Assembly (NCBI GenBank): GCA_014529385.2
Contig: CM043950.1
Coordinates: 67,730,435-67,794,434 of the forward strand
Direction: 5' to 3'
DNA length: 64,000 nt
From: Adiantum capillus-veneris
Taxonomy: Eukaryota; Streptophyta; Polypodiopsida; Polypodiales; Pteridaceae
Shown: positions 10,717 to 21,874 of the stretch, piece after piece
How positions within the stretch are numbered: the first letter of the stretch is position 1
Layout of the letters: each line of letters begins with the position of its first letter
Made by a program: the position numbers and the translations under genes
Notes under the pieces: generated by a model
Database searches by the model: none
What the model saw: the letters and a program-made list of their open reading frames with translations, nothing else
What the model was told of the DNA's origin: nothing

Positions 10717-12620
10717 ATGCCCAGGATAAAAGATAAAACTCACTATCTGATGCTTGTAAAAGCAGAGTATTGTGTAAAGGATCAAATATCAGGAAGATTC
10801 TCAAAAGTTCGAAGGGAAGGAACGCGAGAGGAAATAAGACAAGTACGGAAAGCTAAAACAGAGACAAAATCACAAAAATCTCAAAAATCAAAAAAAGAAA
10901 TAACGAAAGGCCAAGAGTGGACCAAACTAGAGTGTAAACAAAAATACCAAGAACTGAAACGATCTTCACGAGAGGTATGGACTATTGAGGGAGATAGTGA
11001 TGGTAAAGGGGAATCAGAAAAGGGAAACATGAATGTACCATCACACTATCAGAAATTTACCATCCAGGACAAAAAAATCATCATGACACCACCAGTCAGG
11101 GAGAGAACCAACCAGGAATCTTACGATGGGCCAGAAAATGCAAAAAGAATAGACCTCGCGGAACCAGGTGAGAAGCCTCAGCCGGTCTATATAGCAACTG
11201 ATTTAGAGCATGAAGAAGAAGAACAGTAAACACAACTTCTCATGAAGTATAAAGATGTGTTTGCATGGTCCTACAAAGACCTCAAGGGAGTTGATCCATC
11301 AATATGTCAACATATAATTCCTTTGAAATCAGATGCAAAACCTAGCAAACAGCGTCCTTATACATATAATGAAACATTTGCTAAACGAATCAAAGAGGAG
11401 ATTGACAAGCTGATGGAAGCTGAATTCATTTATGAAATCGAACATACAGATTGGGTGTCACCCCTTGTGGTAGTCCCCAAAAAGAACGAAAAACTGTGAG
11501 TGTGTGTAAACCTCAAAAAGGTAAATGCAACCACCATAAGGGATAATTATCCCTTGCCAATCACAGAACATGTACTTGAGAGGGTGGCCGGGAAACGGGC
11601 TTATTCCTTTCAGGACGGGTTTTCAGGATACAACCAACTGGCAATTGCAATGGAGGATCAACACAAAACAGCGTTTGCCACAGAATGGGGAATATATGTG
11701 TATCGAGTTATGCCTTTCGGCTTAACTAATGCCTCAGCTACCTTCCAAAGGTTAATGACGCACGCGTTCAAAGAATACCTGAGAATATTCTTAGAAATAT
11801 ACATGGATGATCTTTGTGTACACTCCCTTCTACGAGAGGAATATATTCACCATTTGCAAAAGGTATTTGAAAAATGCAGGACATATCGAATCTGTCTTAA
11901 CCCGGAAAAGTGTATTTTTATGGTTAGGCAAGGCCACATCTTAGGACACATTGTCTCAAGAAATAGCATAACCACTGACCTAGACAAAGTCAAAGTCATA
12001 GTAGACCTACCCAGACCTACTAATGCGAAAGAAGTGCAATCCTTCATGGGACACTGTGGGTATTATCGAAGATTCATATATATGTATGCAGTCATCGCAC
12101 AACCTCTGTATCGTTTGCTAGTCAATTTCTACTGGACCGAGGAGTGTGAAACTTCATTTCGAAAGCTGAAGGAAAACCTTGTATCAGCACCTGTACTTAA
12201 AGCACCGGATTGGGAAAAGATATTCCATGTTCACATTGATGCTTCTGCATATGCAATCGAGAGTATTCTGGCTCAACCTGGAGACGGAACAATGGATTTT
12301 CTAGTTTGTTATGCAAGCCGACAGTTAAACAATGCGGAAAAGAACTACAAAAACTTAAAAAGAGAGGGGTTAGGAATGATTTATGTTGTAAAGAAATTTT
12401 GGCATTATTTGCTCGCAAACAAATTTGTGTTCTTCACAGATCATCAAGCTCTTTTGTATCTGGTGAATAAACCATGCAATACAGGGAGAATTGTACGCTG
12501 GTTTATTATATTGCTAGAGATTGATTTCACAGTGGTGGTCAAAAAGGGTAAAACCCATCTACGGGCGGATCATCTTTCAAGGCTACACAACGGGGAAGCT
12601 CCTGAAGGAGTAGATGATGA
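10717..12620 (+). pseudogene. Ty3 reverse transcriptase and RNase H
   Basis: One frame with two internal stops: a TAA at 11,227 and a TGA at 11,497 inside the RT fingers. A lysine-rich pre-RT spacer comes first. RT then runs through [77 protein letters not shown] and the catalytic box YMDD (about 11,803). It ends with GHILGHIVSRNSI and QSFMGHCGYYRRFI. RNase H follows with VHIDASAYAIESILAQ, ASRQLNNAEKNY, FFTDHQALLYLVNKP and LRADHLSRL. The motif set is complete and typical of Ty3. Only the stops disable it. Confidence 0.93.
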
Positions 12621-14459
12621 CATACTAGATGCCTATCTTTTCAATATTGAAATGATACCCAAATGGTCTCAGGAAATTTTTAGCATTATTTCCTTTGGAG
12701 GGAGGTTTGATAACACGGAATACAGATCCAAACAACAAACAATTCGACAAACAAAAAATTTCCAGTTGATTGCAGGACGGCCGTATCATCTAGGATCGGA
12801 CGAAATTCTACGATTATGTATAAATCCGGAGGAATATGAGTGTTACCTAGAAGAAGCACATGTCCAGGATTGTGCATTTCATTGTTCAACAGTGAAAACA
12901 CACCAAAGGCTGAAACAGTTAGGGGTTTATTGGCCAACTATGTATGCGGACACACATGCTTATGTTACGAATTGTACTATATGTAGTGCCAAACGACCAG
13001 TGGATCACGCGACATTGTTTCAGGTAACTTCATTGCACCTGCATGGAGTCAATATATCATTGATTTCTTAACCACAAGGATGTTTCCTGAAAACATAACA
13101 AGAGCATGGAAAAGGGCTATAGAGCTGGAGGCTCGTGACTTTCAGTTAATTGGGAATCAACTCTATAAGCGAGGAAAGGACAATCAACTTAGAATCTGTG
13201 CAAGTGAAACTGAATACCTGCTGATTCTAAAACATGCACATGGAGGTATAAGTGGAGGACATTTTTCAGGCGATAAGACGACAAAAATTGTCTTAACCGC
13301 CGCAGGAATATGGTGGCCTACATTGCATATGGATGCTGAAGAGTTTGTAAAGCGTTGTGATGTATGTCAGCGTACCAAGGTGCCAATAAAGAGAGATGAG
13401 ATGCCACTACGGCCAATGATCGGGGCAAGGGAATTTGCAAAATGGGGCATTGACTTTGTGGGGCCTATTTCACCTCCTGCATATCGCACCCATACCCAAT
13501 ATATCATTGTGGCTACGGACTATCTCACAAAATGGGCGGAAGCCAAGGAAACACAAAAAGCAGATGCACGGACCACCGCAAAATTTTTGTATGAGAATGT
13601 TTTTGTACGATACGGTTTACCAATAGAAATTGTCAGTGATCATGGAACACATTTTCTTAATGAAGTCATTGAATATCTGCTAGAGGAATTCATGGTCATA
13701 CATAGGAAATCTGCTCCATACCATCCACAGGCAAATGGACAAGCTGAGGCCACAAATAAAACACTATGCACGGTTCTCACTAAAATTGTGTCAGAGTGAA
13801 GGACAGATTGGGATCAGTAGCTACACTCAACACTATGGGCATACAGGGTAGCTTACGAAACATCGATAGGAACGACACCGTACAACATGGTGTTTGGCGT
13901 AAATGCTATATTACCCATAGAGTTTTTAATCCCAACTCTACGAGTAGTGGAACGCCTAGAATGGAGAGGGCATGAGTTCTCTTCAAGAATATATGACCTT
14001 GAAAAGCTAGGTGAACTTCGCTTGAAAGCTGTAGCTTCGATCTATGCTAAAAAGAGAAGACAAAAAGAGTTTTTTGACAAGCATGTGCGCACGAAAGAGT
14101 TCAAAACAGGTGATTATGTACTTGTTTATACTTTGAAGCAACATGCCAAGAAACTTAAAAAGCGAGGGATGGGACCCTTTGTGATTAGCGATCTATCACA
14201 AAGCGGAGTTGTCAAGCTTGCTACATTAGCAAGTGAAGAAATGCCAAATTGGATTAGTGGATGTCGATTGAAGAAATATCATTTACCACTAACACAGGAT
14301 ATGCTTCAGCAAATCCATCAAGGAAAACAACGAAGGAGAAGCAGAGGGTACGAGAAGAAGCTCAAGCAGAAGCACAAGAACGCATTGCAAAAAGAAGACT
14401 TCTACGACAACAACAACAACAATGTGGAGCACCATTGCGAATCAATGCCATCCGACTAA
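12621..14459 (+). pseudogene. Ty3 integrase with duplicated HHCC zinc module
   Basis: The N-terminal zinc module occurs twice in tandem. Copy 1 (about 12,765-12,995) reads NFQLIAGRPYHLGSDEILRL ... AHVQDCAFH ... CTICSAK. Copy 2 (about 13,135-13,375) reads DFQLIGNQLYKRGKDNQLRI ... HAHGGISGGH ... CDVCQRTK. Both keep His/His/Cys/Cys and the internal (Y/W)WPT. A frameshift near 13,010-13,045 lies between them; the correct frame there reads AWSQYIIDFLTTRMFPENI. The catalytic core keeps D (WGIDFVGP), D (VSDHGTHF) and E (NGQAEATNK). In-frame stops lie at 13,797 and 13,818. The C-terminal part (YNMVFGVNAILPIEF, GMGPFVISDLSQSGVVKLAT) lacks an obvious chromodomain. Confidence 0.9.
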
Positions 14460-15567
14460 CGAAGTTTGATGACGACATAGTGGAGCCAATAATTGCACTC
14501 AAAGTGGGTAGCAATCAAGTTGAATCGACGACATTGCTTGATTCTGGAGCTCAAGAAAATTTAATCTCTTACAGATTATACAAACAGCTCAGGTCCACAG
14601 GTCAACTTCATCCTACTCCACAAGTGCTGGAAAGTAGTACATCACATTCTCTGAAAACATTTGGCTGGACTATATTGCATGTACAAGTACATCAATATAT
14701 TTACCCACACAAGTTTTATGTAGTCGAGGATGAAAGCACACAACACCCCATGTTGTTGGGACAACCTTGGCAAAAAGAGTACAATGTGCAGATAGATTGG
14801 AATGCGAATGTAGTCAAAATTCAACATGCACAAGAACAACAAGTAATAGCCTTTGCTCAGCAACCCCAGAATAATAAGTTGTCAGCAATGCAATCACTAG
14901 AAAAAGAGCCAAAAGCAAGGGTGCCACCAAAGAACAACATGATACCCAAGGCTAACCAACAGGTAAAAGCCAACCATGCTCACTACATACATACGAAGTC
15001 ACCGACCGCTGTGCAAAGATCAAGGTTCCCAAAACAAGAGAAACAAGTATGGATGCGGAAGGATAGAAATGACATGACATACAAAAAACAAGACAACGGA
15101 GGAAGTCAACATAAGCCGATAGTTCAAACAAACACCAAGGGCATAAAACAGATATGGATCCCAAAGAAAATGCTCCGCAACAACTCAAATGCAACTCGCA
15201 TTTGGATTCCAAAACCGAAGCACAAGGAAATCCCTTCAGTACAAGCAACATCGGAAGGAGAACAACTGCATTTGCAACCGTCAAACCGACTTATGTGGAT
15301 GCCAATAAGCAACAAAACAGTGCCAACCAAGGAAGTAGCAAGAAACCTACAAAAACCGGCAAAAACAAGCTACCAATGGAAAGCAAAATAGATACTATCT
15401 ACGGCCATTCCGGCCAAGCCAATTCTCTCCAAAGAGACAAGTACGGCCATATCAACAGTAGCGGCAAAGCAAGAGACTTTTGCAAGAAAGACAATCAAAC
15501 AAAGAGCAGTAGAGTTACAACTGTTACTTGCAAAGAAAATAGGAAACCTCGACGGCGAATGCCAATA
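14261..15567 (+). CDS. second aspartic protease downstream of integrase
   Basis: The integrase frame passes by a frame change near 14,330 into a frame reading a helical, Gln-rich stretch (REEAQAEAQERIAKRRLLRQ). It then reads a clear second retropepsin-like domain: STTLLDSGAQENLISYRLYK (catalytic DSG, about 14,540) and HPMLLGQPWQKEYNVQIDW with VVKI, the usual ILG plus beta-strand end. It is not a copy of the first protease, since the sequences around DSG differ. A basic tail has four variants of a W-x-P/R-K motif (VWMRKD, IWIPKK, IWIPKP, MWMPIS). A TAG at 15,389 interrupts it and the same frame then runs to 15,567. A protease after integrase is not the standard Ty3 order. Whether it is made by frameshifting or from its own message is unknown. 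Confidence 0.8.
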
Positions 15568-17340
15568 AGCATCTTGCTTATACCCTTCTCTTGCACAACA
15601 TTAATTTTTCCATGCATTGACCGAGTCTACATAAAATAGGGCCACAATACAAGGCCAAGCATTAGCACAATTTTTTCAACCTATGCACGACACATACTCC
15701 GAGGCGATACCTTGTCGTCCGGGAAGACTCCGGCTAGGAGGGAGGGAGGCATTCTCAAATGCGGACCCAATAGCAGAAAGAGCAAAAAAGGGCATGTTTT
15801 TTGACTATTTTTAAGGGTTGTTGTTTGATTGCAATTTTTTTTGGACTAACCCAAGTACATATGCCCTTATACAGTATGAATCTATAGGTATATGGGGCCA
15901 AATGCCAAATCAAGCCCCTAGGTGTGTGTATATAAGTAGAAATAGCCATTTTTCGGGTAAAATATTGGTAAAATAGAGAAATCCGGCCATAAAAAATTGC
16001 ATGTGAGTGTATATAATGTTTTGCGGTGATGTTTTTTATTTATTATGAATTTTGGGGATTTTCTGGGTTTGATTTGTTATTTTCCTTTTAATTTTGCTAA
16101 GTTTCGGTAGAAAAACTTCAAAAATACAAAAAGTAGATGAAAAACGGTTGTAGTGAAAAACAAAAAATATGGGGATGATCAGTGACTATAGAACAACCTA
16201 TGGTACAGTGGGGGTGCAATTATGAGACTGGAGCGGAAAGCGTGTTTTGGCAAGATTTTGACCGAAATGTCAAATTTCTGGTAAACAGGGCAAATGGAGT
16301 CCAAATCAAGAAATTTTTGAGCCTAAACCGCATCTCCCAAGAAGTTGGGAGCACATGTCAAATTTCATGAAAAGTGGTTCGGGGACCTCCATTATAAGAA
16401 ATTTTCACCTCATTTTTAGCTCATTTTCACTATTGACCTTTGAGAGAGAGCTTCTGCCACCTAGAGCGAGTGGAACTTCCAGCAGCTTCTACAACGCGCA
16501 CCACTACCTGATGGGCTTCAGACATGAGAGGTAGGCTCACCACCTTGAGATTTTCACGCATGTTTGTCGTTTTGTCGCGAAAACTAGCGTAGGGTTCACA
16601 CACAAAGCGGGCAGTAGAGACCTACAACTAGAAGTGGCCACCTAACGGCTAACCCAAAAGCAATGAAGATTCATCGGCAACTTACCCTAGCATAGAAGAC
16701 CAGTCTTGGATGTCCAAAGGTAGTAGAAAACCATCAGGAAAAACCCTAATTCCTAGAATCCCGCAAGAGGCCACCAAATGGGAAATCGGCGGAAAGGCGC
16801 CCAAATGCTACCAAAATTCATGGGTAGGAGCATCTCGACATGCTCGACAAGTCTATGTAGCCCACATGACCAAAAGGTGACCCGAAGCGGCACTAAACTT
16901 CAGAAACGGCATCAGACACACAAAGCGTCAAATAGCTCTCACGGCCAAACCGCATGTTCGTTTGCCACCAAACTTCACGAGCGGCTTTCCTATACCATCA
17001 ACAACCAAGTCCTATGGTGGTAGACCACCACAAGTCATCGAAGACATGTAAACGCAACCACGGGTGCTTCTAGAGCGACAAATTGCCAAATGGAGCTCCG
17101 GTGAAGCCAAAGTCGACAAAAACCATCCGGCAAGGATCCCCAAGGGATCGGGAAGCTATGGAGACCAATATCAAGAAATTTCATCGCCGAAAAGCACTCC
17201 AAAAGTCAGAAAACGGCTCGGAGGCTCTGAAATCCACACAGGGAGGAGGATTTATTTTCTAACCATTTGACTTTTTTGTTGAAATTAGGCTTAAAAGGGA
17301 CTCAGGGGGACTAAGGGCAGGCACTAGTGACAGTTTCCAT
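15568..17340 (+). other. non-coding region of the giant element, part 1
   Basis: No convincing gene. The first 800 bases are AT-rich. From about 16,440 the sequence is more balanced but broken in all frames (longest open stretches under 90 codons, none with a recognisable motif). It separates the pol region from the palindrome repeats. Confidence 0.6.
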
Positions 17341-17356
17341 GAAAAAATCATCAGGA

Positions 17357-17378
17357 GACATCCTACGCGTAGGATGTC
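17357..17378. repeat. 22-bp palindrome, site 4
   Basis: Exact copy of site 1 (core ACATCCTACGCGTAGGATGT). Confidence 0.9.
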
Positions 17379-17640
17379 TTAAGGCCATTTCTGGGCATAG
17401 AACCCAACATTTCTCATCACACACATTTTCTGAATAGCCTTTACATGCTAGCCACCAAGTTTCATCACATTTGGACCAACATTGACCTCATATGCATAAA
17501 AAACGCAAAGTTTGGGCATAGAGGCAATAATGGGCCATAGACCTACCAAACCTTGTCCAAATCACATGAAACTTGCATAACACATTCATGAGCACATAGC
17601 CAACCAACGTGTGTGGTCACCTACAAAAATTGATGAAGTA

Positions 17641-17662
17641 GACATCCTACGCGTAGGATGTC
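17641..17662. repeat. 22-bp palindrome, site 5
   Basis: Exact copy of site 1, 284 bp after site 4. Confidence 0.9.
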
Positions 17663-17928
17663 TATTTGACATTTTTGGCCTACAGAGGGTATTTTTACAT
17701 TCCAGATCTTTTCTTATCATCTTCAAGAGCTCATATATCAAGTTTAAAGCCATTCTAATCAATTTTGACCCCCAACAGCTTCAAGATACACTTTTTGAGC
17801 CCAAAAACACTACACATGGTCTCATCAACAATATTAAATCTTGTCCAAATCAAAATCCAAGAGCATGGCCATGTTCCACAGGCCAAGGACTACCCATAGA
17901 ACAAATCCCAAGCCATTTTGATGAAATA

Positions 17929-17950
17929 GACATCCTACGTGTAGGATGTC
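17929..17950. repeat. 22-bp palindrome, site 6
   Basis: One centre change (CGTG); arms intact. It lies 288 bp after site 5. Confidence 0.88.
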
Positions 17951-18212
17951 TCAAGCATGTTTTTGACCTTCTGTGCAAAGAATGACATCATGGGAGCCAT
18001 TACCATGGTGCAAGGAGCCCATATATCAATTTTCAACCCATTTTGGTATCATTTGCTACCTGAAGTGGACTTTTACCCAATTTATGAGCCTAAAGCCTGA
18101 ATCTGCCCAAAAATCCACTTTTTTATGTCCAAATCCAAATCCAATCACATAGCCATGTTGTACAGGCCAAGGACCACGAGCATGACAAGTATCACCCAAA
18201 TCTGATGAAAAA

Positions 18213-18234
18213 GACATCCTACACGTAGGATGTC
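18213..18234. repeat. 22-bp palindrome, site 7
   Basis: One centre change (CACG); arms intact. It lies 284 bp after site 6 and about 160 bp before the start of the extra 3' reading frame. Confidence 0.88.
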
Positions 18235-18394
18235 TAACTGAAAATTTTTGGCCAGAATTGCACTGTGAGCACATGCACAGTTTCACAAGTTCCTTTTAAG
18301 TTTTATTTTCAATTTTCAAGTCATTTGGATAGTTAAAACTCAGTTTCTCAGTGGAAAAAACGCCAACTTCGGACTACTGAGTGCAACAGGATCT

Positions 18395-21300
18395 ATGGCA
18401 GCCACAAAGTCATCGGCAAAGAAGAGGAGGATGAACATAAAGGATTACCTAGAAGAGGTTGAGCCCTTCGTCATACCAGAAGGAACTCTAAAGCCAACCA
18501 GCACATGGATCCAAGAAGATCTGCTAGAGTCCAATGATCTAAAGATCTACCAAGGCGTGTTCAAAGACACCGAAGGAAATGTGATAGAGCTACCAATGCT
18601 ACCGCGGGAACTCAATGAGTTCGTCAGAAGCAAGATGGTAGAGTATCTTGAGAAAATAGATCTCCACAATTATTTTGAAGCTGTGCCGGTAGGTATTGAC
18701 ATAAAAAGAGTATGGGAATTTGTGACGACAATCAAAGAAGATGGAGTGGCCAGAGTAACGGATCTGCAGGGCAAGCCAGGCCAGGAGATTCTAATCACAG
18801 AGAGAGTAGTAGCAACCGCACTAGACCTCTCCAACAAAGGGGATAGTGTAACCAAAAGAAGAGACGAAGTAAATGTGTATACTGAAAAGAAAGGCAACTA
18901 CACTTTTGAAGACATTGCCAACCCCAAAGTGGCAATCATGAGTCAACTGTACAATCAATATTTCCATATGTGTACAAAGCGGCCACAAAAGTACAGGATG
19001 CCGCGTGCAGCAATTGCCACAACATTCACCTGGGCAATGCAGAAGACCCAGCCGAAGGTAATCAATTATGCAGCTTATATACATGATAATTTGGTGAAAA
19101 TGGGCAACAAGAACCCCACATACATCGTGCCGGGTGAGCTAATCACGAAGGTGATTTATGGAGCATTTCACGCCAAGGGAAGATGGCCCGACCCTCCATC
19201 AGAGAACGACTGGCTGAGGCTCAAGGAAGATAAGGAAGACGAACATCCCAAAGCACCAAGGGTGACAACCCTTTTGAAACGCCGGTTAGAAACCGTGCAA
19301 GAAGAGCAGCCAGAGCTGAAGAAGGGAAAGAAAGAATCTGTCCAAGTGCCAGTAAAAGAGACTAAATCACAGAAAGCGGAACGGCTAGAACGGCTGATGG
19401 AAAGTTTCAGGGCGGAAAGAGACCTCAAAGGAGATTTGAATGAGCTATGGAAGCCGTCTCTAGAAGCAATGTCGGGATCATCCTGAAGGGTGCACAGAGA
19501 CAGATTCGACGACTACATAAAGAATTTTGAAATTCTGGATGCCACACAGAAAATATCCCACATATACCATTTACAGAAGAAGAAGTGGAGCAAGTTCGAC
19601 GGCAACTGCTAGAGGAGCAAGAAGGCCAAGAGAGTGAAAGGAAGACAAAGGCGGACAGGGATTTCAAAAAAAAGCCGACAACTCCACCGTCCAACCCTAA
19701 GTCCAGCCCACCACCCTCACCACCTCCTCGTAGCCTTCCACAGACTCAAGAGAAAGAGGAGCAAGACGAACCTGAAGATCAGGAAGAGTCAAAGCAAGAA
19801 CAAAGCCAAGAGCAAGGACCAAAAGAAGAGGCTAAGCCTAAAAGTGAGTAGCTAGAGCCAAATGAAGCAAGGTATAACACATTTCTAGACCTACTAGCTG
19901 CCGGATATACAAAAGAAGAGGCTGCCACAGTCGCATTTGACTTGGCAAGCACGGGGCCCAAAGAGAAAATGCAGAGCCTACGGTTAGTGGAGCTAAAGGA
20001 GATGGCCACTGATACAGTGGACCTGCACCCGTCCACCAATGATTGGGATGTGGTGATGACAAAGCTAACAGGGCTAAGGGCACAATCAATGGCCTCAGAA
20101 AGTGAAATGGCAACTCTTAAATCCACTGAAGTGCAGATAAAGCTTGAAGTCGACACTTTACGAAAACAAAGCCAAAGGCAGATAGAGAGAGAAGCAGAGT
20201 TGCAAGCCAGTCTGGCAAAGGCATTGCAAAGATGCCCGGAAATGGCAAGACAAAATCAGGAAGCAACTCAAAGACTGCAAGGAGCCGAAGAGGAATATAG
20301 ACAACTCAGCAAGTCATTGACATATGAAGAAAGGGAAAGGGATAACCTAACCCTACAACTTGCTGAGGAGTCCAAGGAAGTTGAGGCCATGCGAAATGCC
20401 AAAGAGAAGGCAGAAATAGAGCAGGAGGCCAGCCAGGATGAGGTCCTTGAGCTCAAGGACCAGCTTAAAGTTAAAGATCAAACCATCCAACGGCTATGGG
20501 CATCACCTGCCAGAGTCAGAGCTACTAGCTCCACTCACACCACTACAGAGAGCCAGATCTATGAAGAACAGATGAAAGAGCTCCAGAAAGAGTTGACCTT
20601 AGAGAAGAAGAAAAGGTTGATGATGGCAGAAGGGTCCGTGGTTATGCAAACACGCATGGAAGAAGAGCAGAAAGCAATGCAAGATGAGCTAGAAAATATC
20701 AAGAGAAATATCGAGGAGGCGGAGAAGATAAACGCCGAGTTGAACGACCTCCTTGTGAACATAGGAGAAGAAGAGGAAGTAGAGAAACAGGCACTCCAAA
20801 AGCAGATAGAAGAGCTGAGAGGACAGCAGGCAAGCACAGGGCCAGCAGCCATGGAAGGCATAGACCTAGAGAATGTGGCAGATCCTGTGGACACACCCAT
20901 GCAAGAGGAAATCCTAGTAGGACCCTCTCAAGAGCCACAAGATCTGACACAAGAAGAGGAAGAGAAGCTGTGCAAGGCCATAGAAGCAGAAATCAGGGAA
21001 ACGGCCAAAGAAGCTTTGGAATGGGAGCAGAGGGTTTTTAAATCCATGACCATTCAGAAGATAGACGCTAGCAACCTCCGGCGTGAATGGCTACAGCCCT
21101 CTCTCCCATATCCTTTGCTAAAGTACGAAGCCGCCACCATCAACAAGAGAATCAGAGAAGAGCCAACAGTGCCACTCTACATAGCAGATATCTCCCAGCC
21201 TGAAGGGGCAAAGTTGATAGTCGACTCCCAGCCCAGGTGGAGAAAGGCATGGATGACGAAGTATCCACAGTACCTAATCCATTTGGTAGAGGCACCCAAA

Positions 21301-21822
21301 ATCATCAGAGATAACCTAAGCTTCTGCCCTCTACCAAGGATGCGGACGTGGAAGGCCCAGGAGCTACTACAAAGAAGCAAACCCACTTGACTAAACTATC
21401 CGAAGCTGCCAGGCTTGAAGACAGGCGAGAGAATAAGTGTTCAATACATGGTGAAAACCCTAACGTGCGCCATCAAATTGTTCACTGGCTCGCTTGACCT
21501 TTCTTGCATTATGATGAGGAAGATTTACAAAACCCTTTTGGCAGTCTTCGAGACGTTCAAACCGGGCCAGGTGACAAACAATATCTTCTTCTTTCAAGAT
21601 ACTTACAGATGTGCATATGATCTGTCTGGTCAGCCTTCCAAGGAGGTGATACATGCATTGTATCAAAGGATCATGTTTCTGCCATCCTATCATCTCCAGG
21701 CCTTTGAAGAAGCTTTCTACACCTGCTTCTTCACCATCAACACTGACATATTCGGCCCAACACTACTGGATTTACATGCAAGATACGAGTCGCTGCTCAA
21801 GATACGAGAAACCATCAGATGA
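18395..21822 (+). pseudogene. extra 3' reading frame of the giant element (globular + coiled coil)
   Basis: This is one long protein of about 1,140 residues in the ancestor. It starts at the ATG MAATKSSAKKRRMN, whose basic lead could be a nuclear signal. It is now broken by a TGA at 19,484, a frame change near 19,540-19,570 (resuming ENIPHIPFTEEEVEQVRR), a TAG at 19,849 and a TGA at 21,388. The first 360 residues form a globular domain (YLEKIDLHNYFEAVPVGIDI, RVWEFVTTIKEDG, QLYNQYFHMC). It only loosely recalls the plant 'putative transposon protein' domain found in other Ty3 extra reading frames. A Pro/Glu-rich hinge follows, then roughly 250 residues of coiled coil (QIEREAELQASLAKALQ through LQKQIEELRGQQ). 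The C-terminal helical domain is FKPGQVTNNIFFFQDTYRC, LHARYESLLKIRETIR. I see no signal peptide or membrane segment, so it is not env-like. It ends 35 bp before the purine tract. Function unknown. Confidence 0.75.
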
Positions 21823-21856
21823 AGACGCAGCTCAACAACCATGTCGGGGATGACAT

Positions 21857-21874
21857 GAGCAAGGAGGGGGAGAG
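21857..21874 (+). other. polypurine tract
   Basis: Near-pure purine run GAGCAAGGAGGGGGAGAG immediately before the TG of the 3' LTR, as expected for plus-strand priming. Confidence 0.9.

Larger units (their letters stand above)
17341..18394 (+). repeat. diverged ~286-bp tandem repeats carrying the palindrome
   Basis: Four palindromes are spaced 284, 288 and 284 bp apart. The sequence between them is recognisably repeated but strongly diverged. Examples are GTCCAAATC, GCCATGTT-CACAGGCCAAGGAC versus GCCATGTT-TACAGGCCAAGGAC, the GATGAA-TA lead just before each palindrome, and a TTTTTGGCC-like follow-up. The palindrome is almost unchanged in every unit while the flanks have drifted. Confidence 0.8.

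Noticed and set aside
15154-15639. 161-codon frame overlapping the second protease tail
   Set aside because: Overlaps in another frame the tail with the W-x-P-K repeats; its own sequence has no motif. It is probably a shadow.
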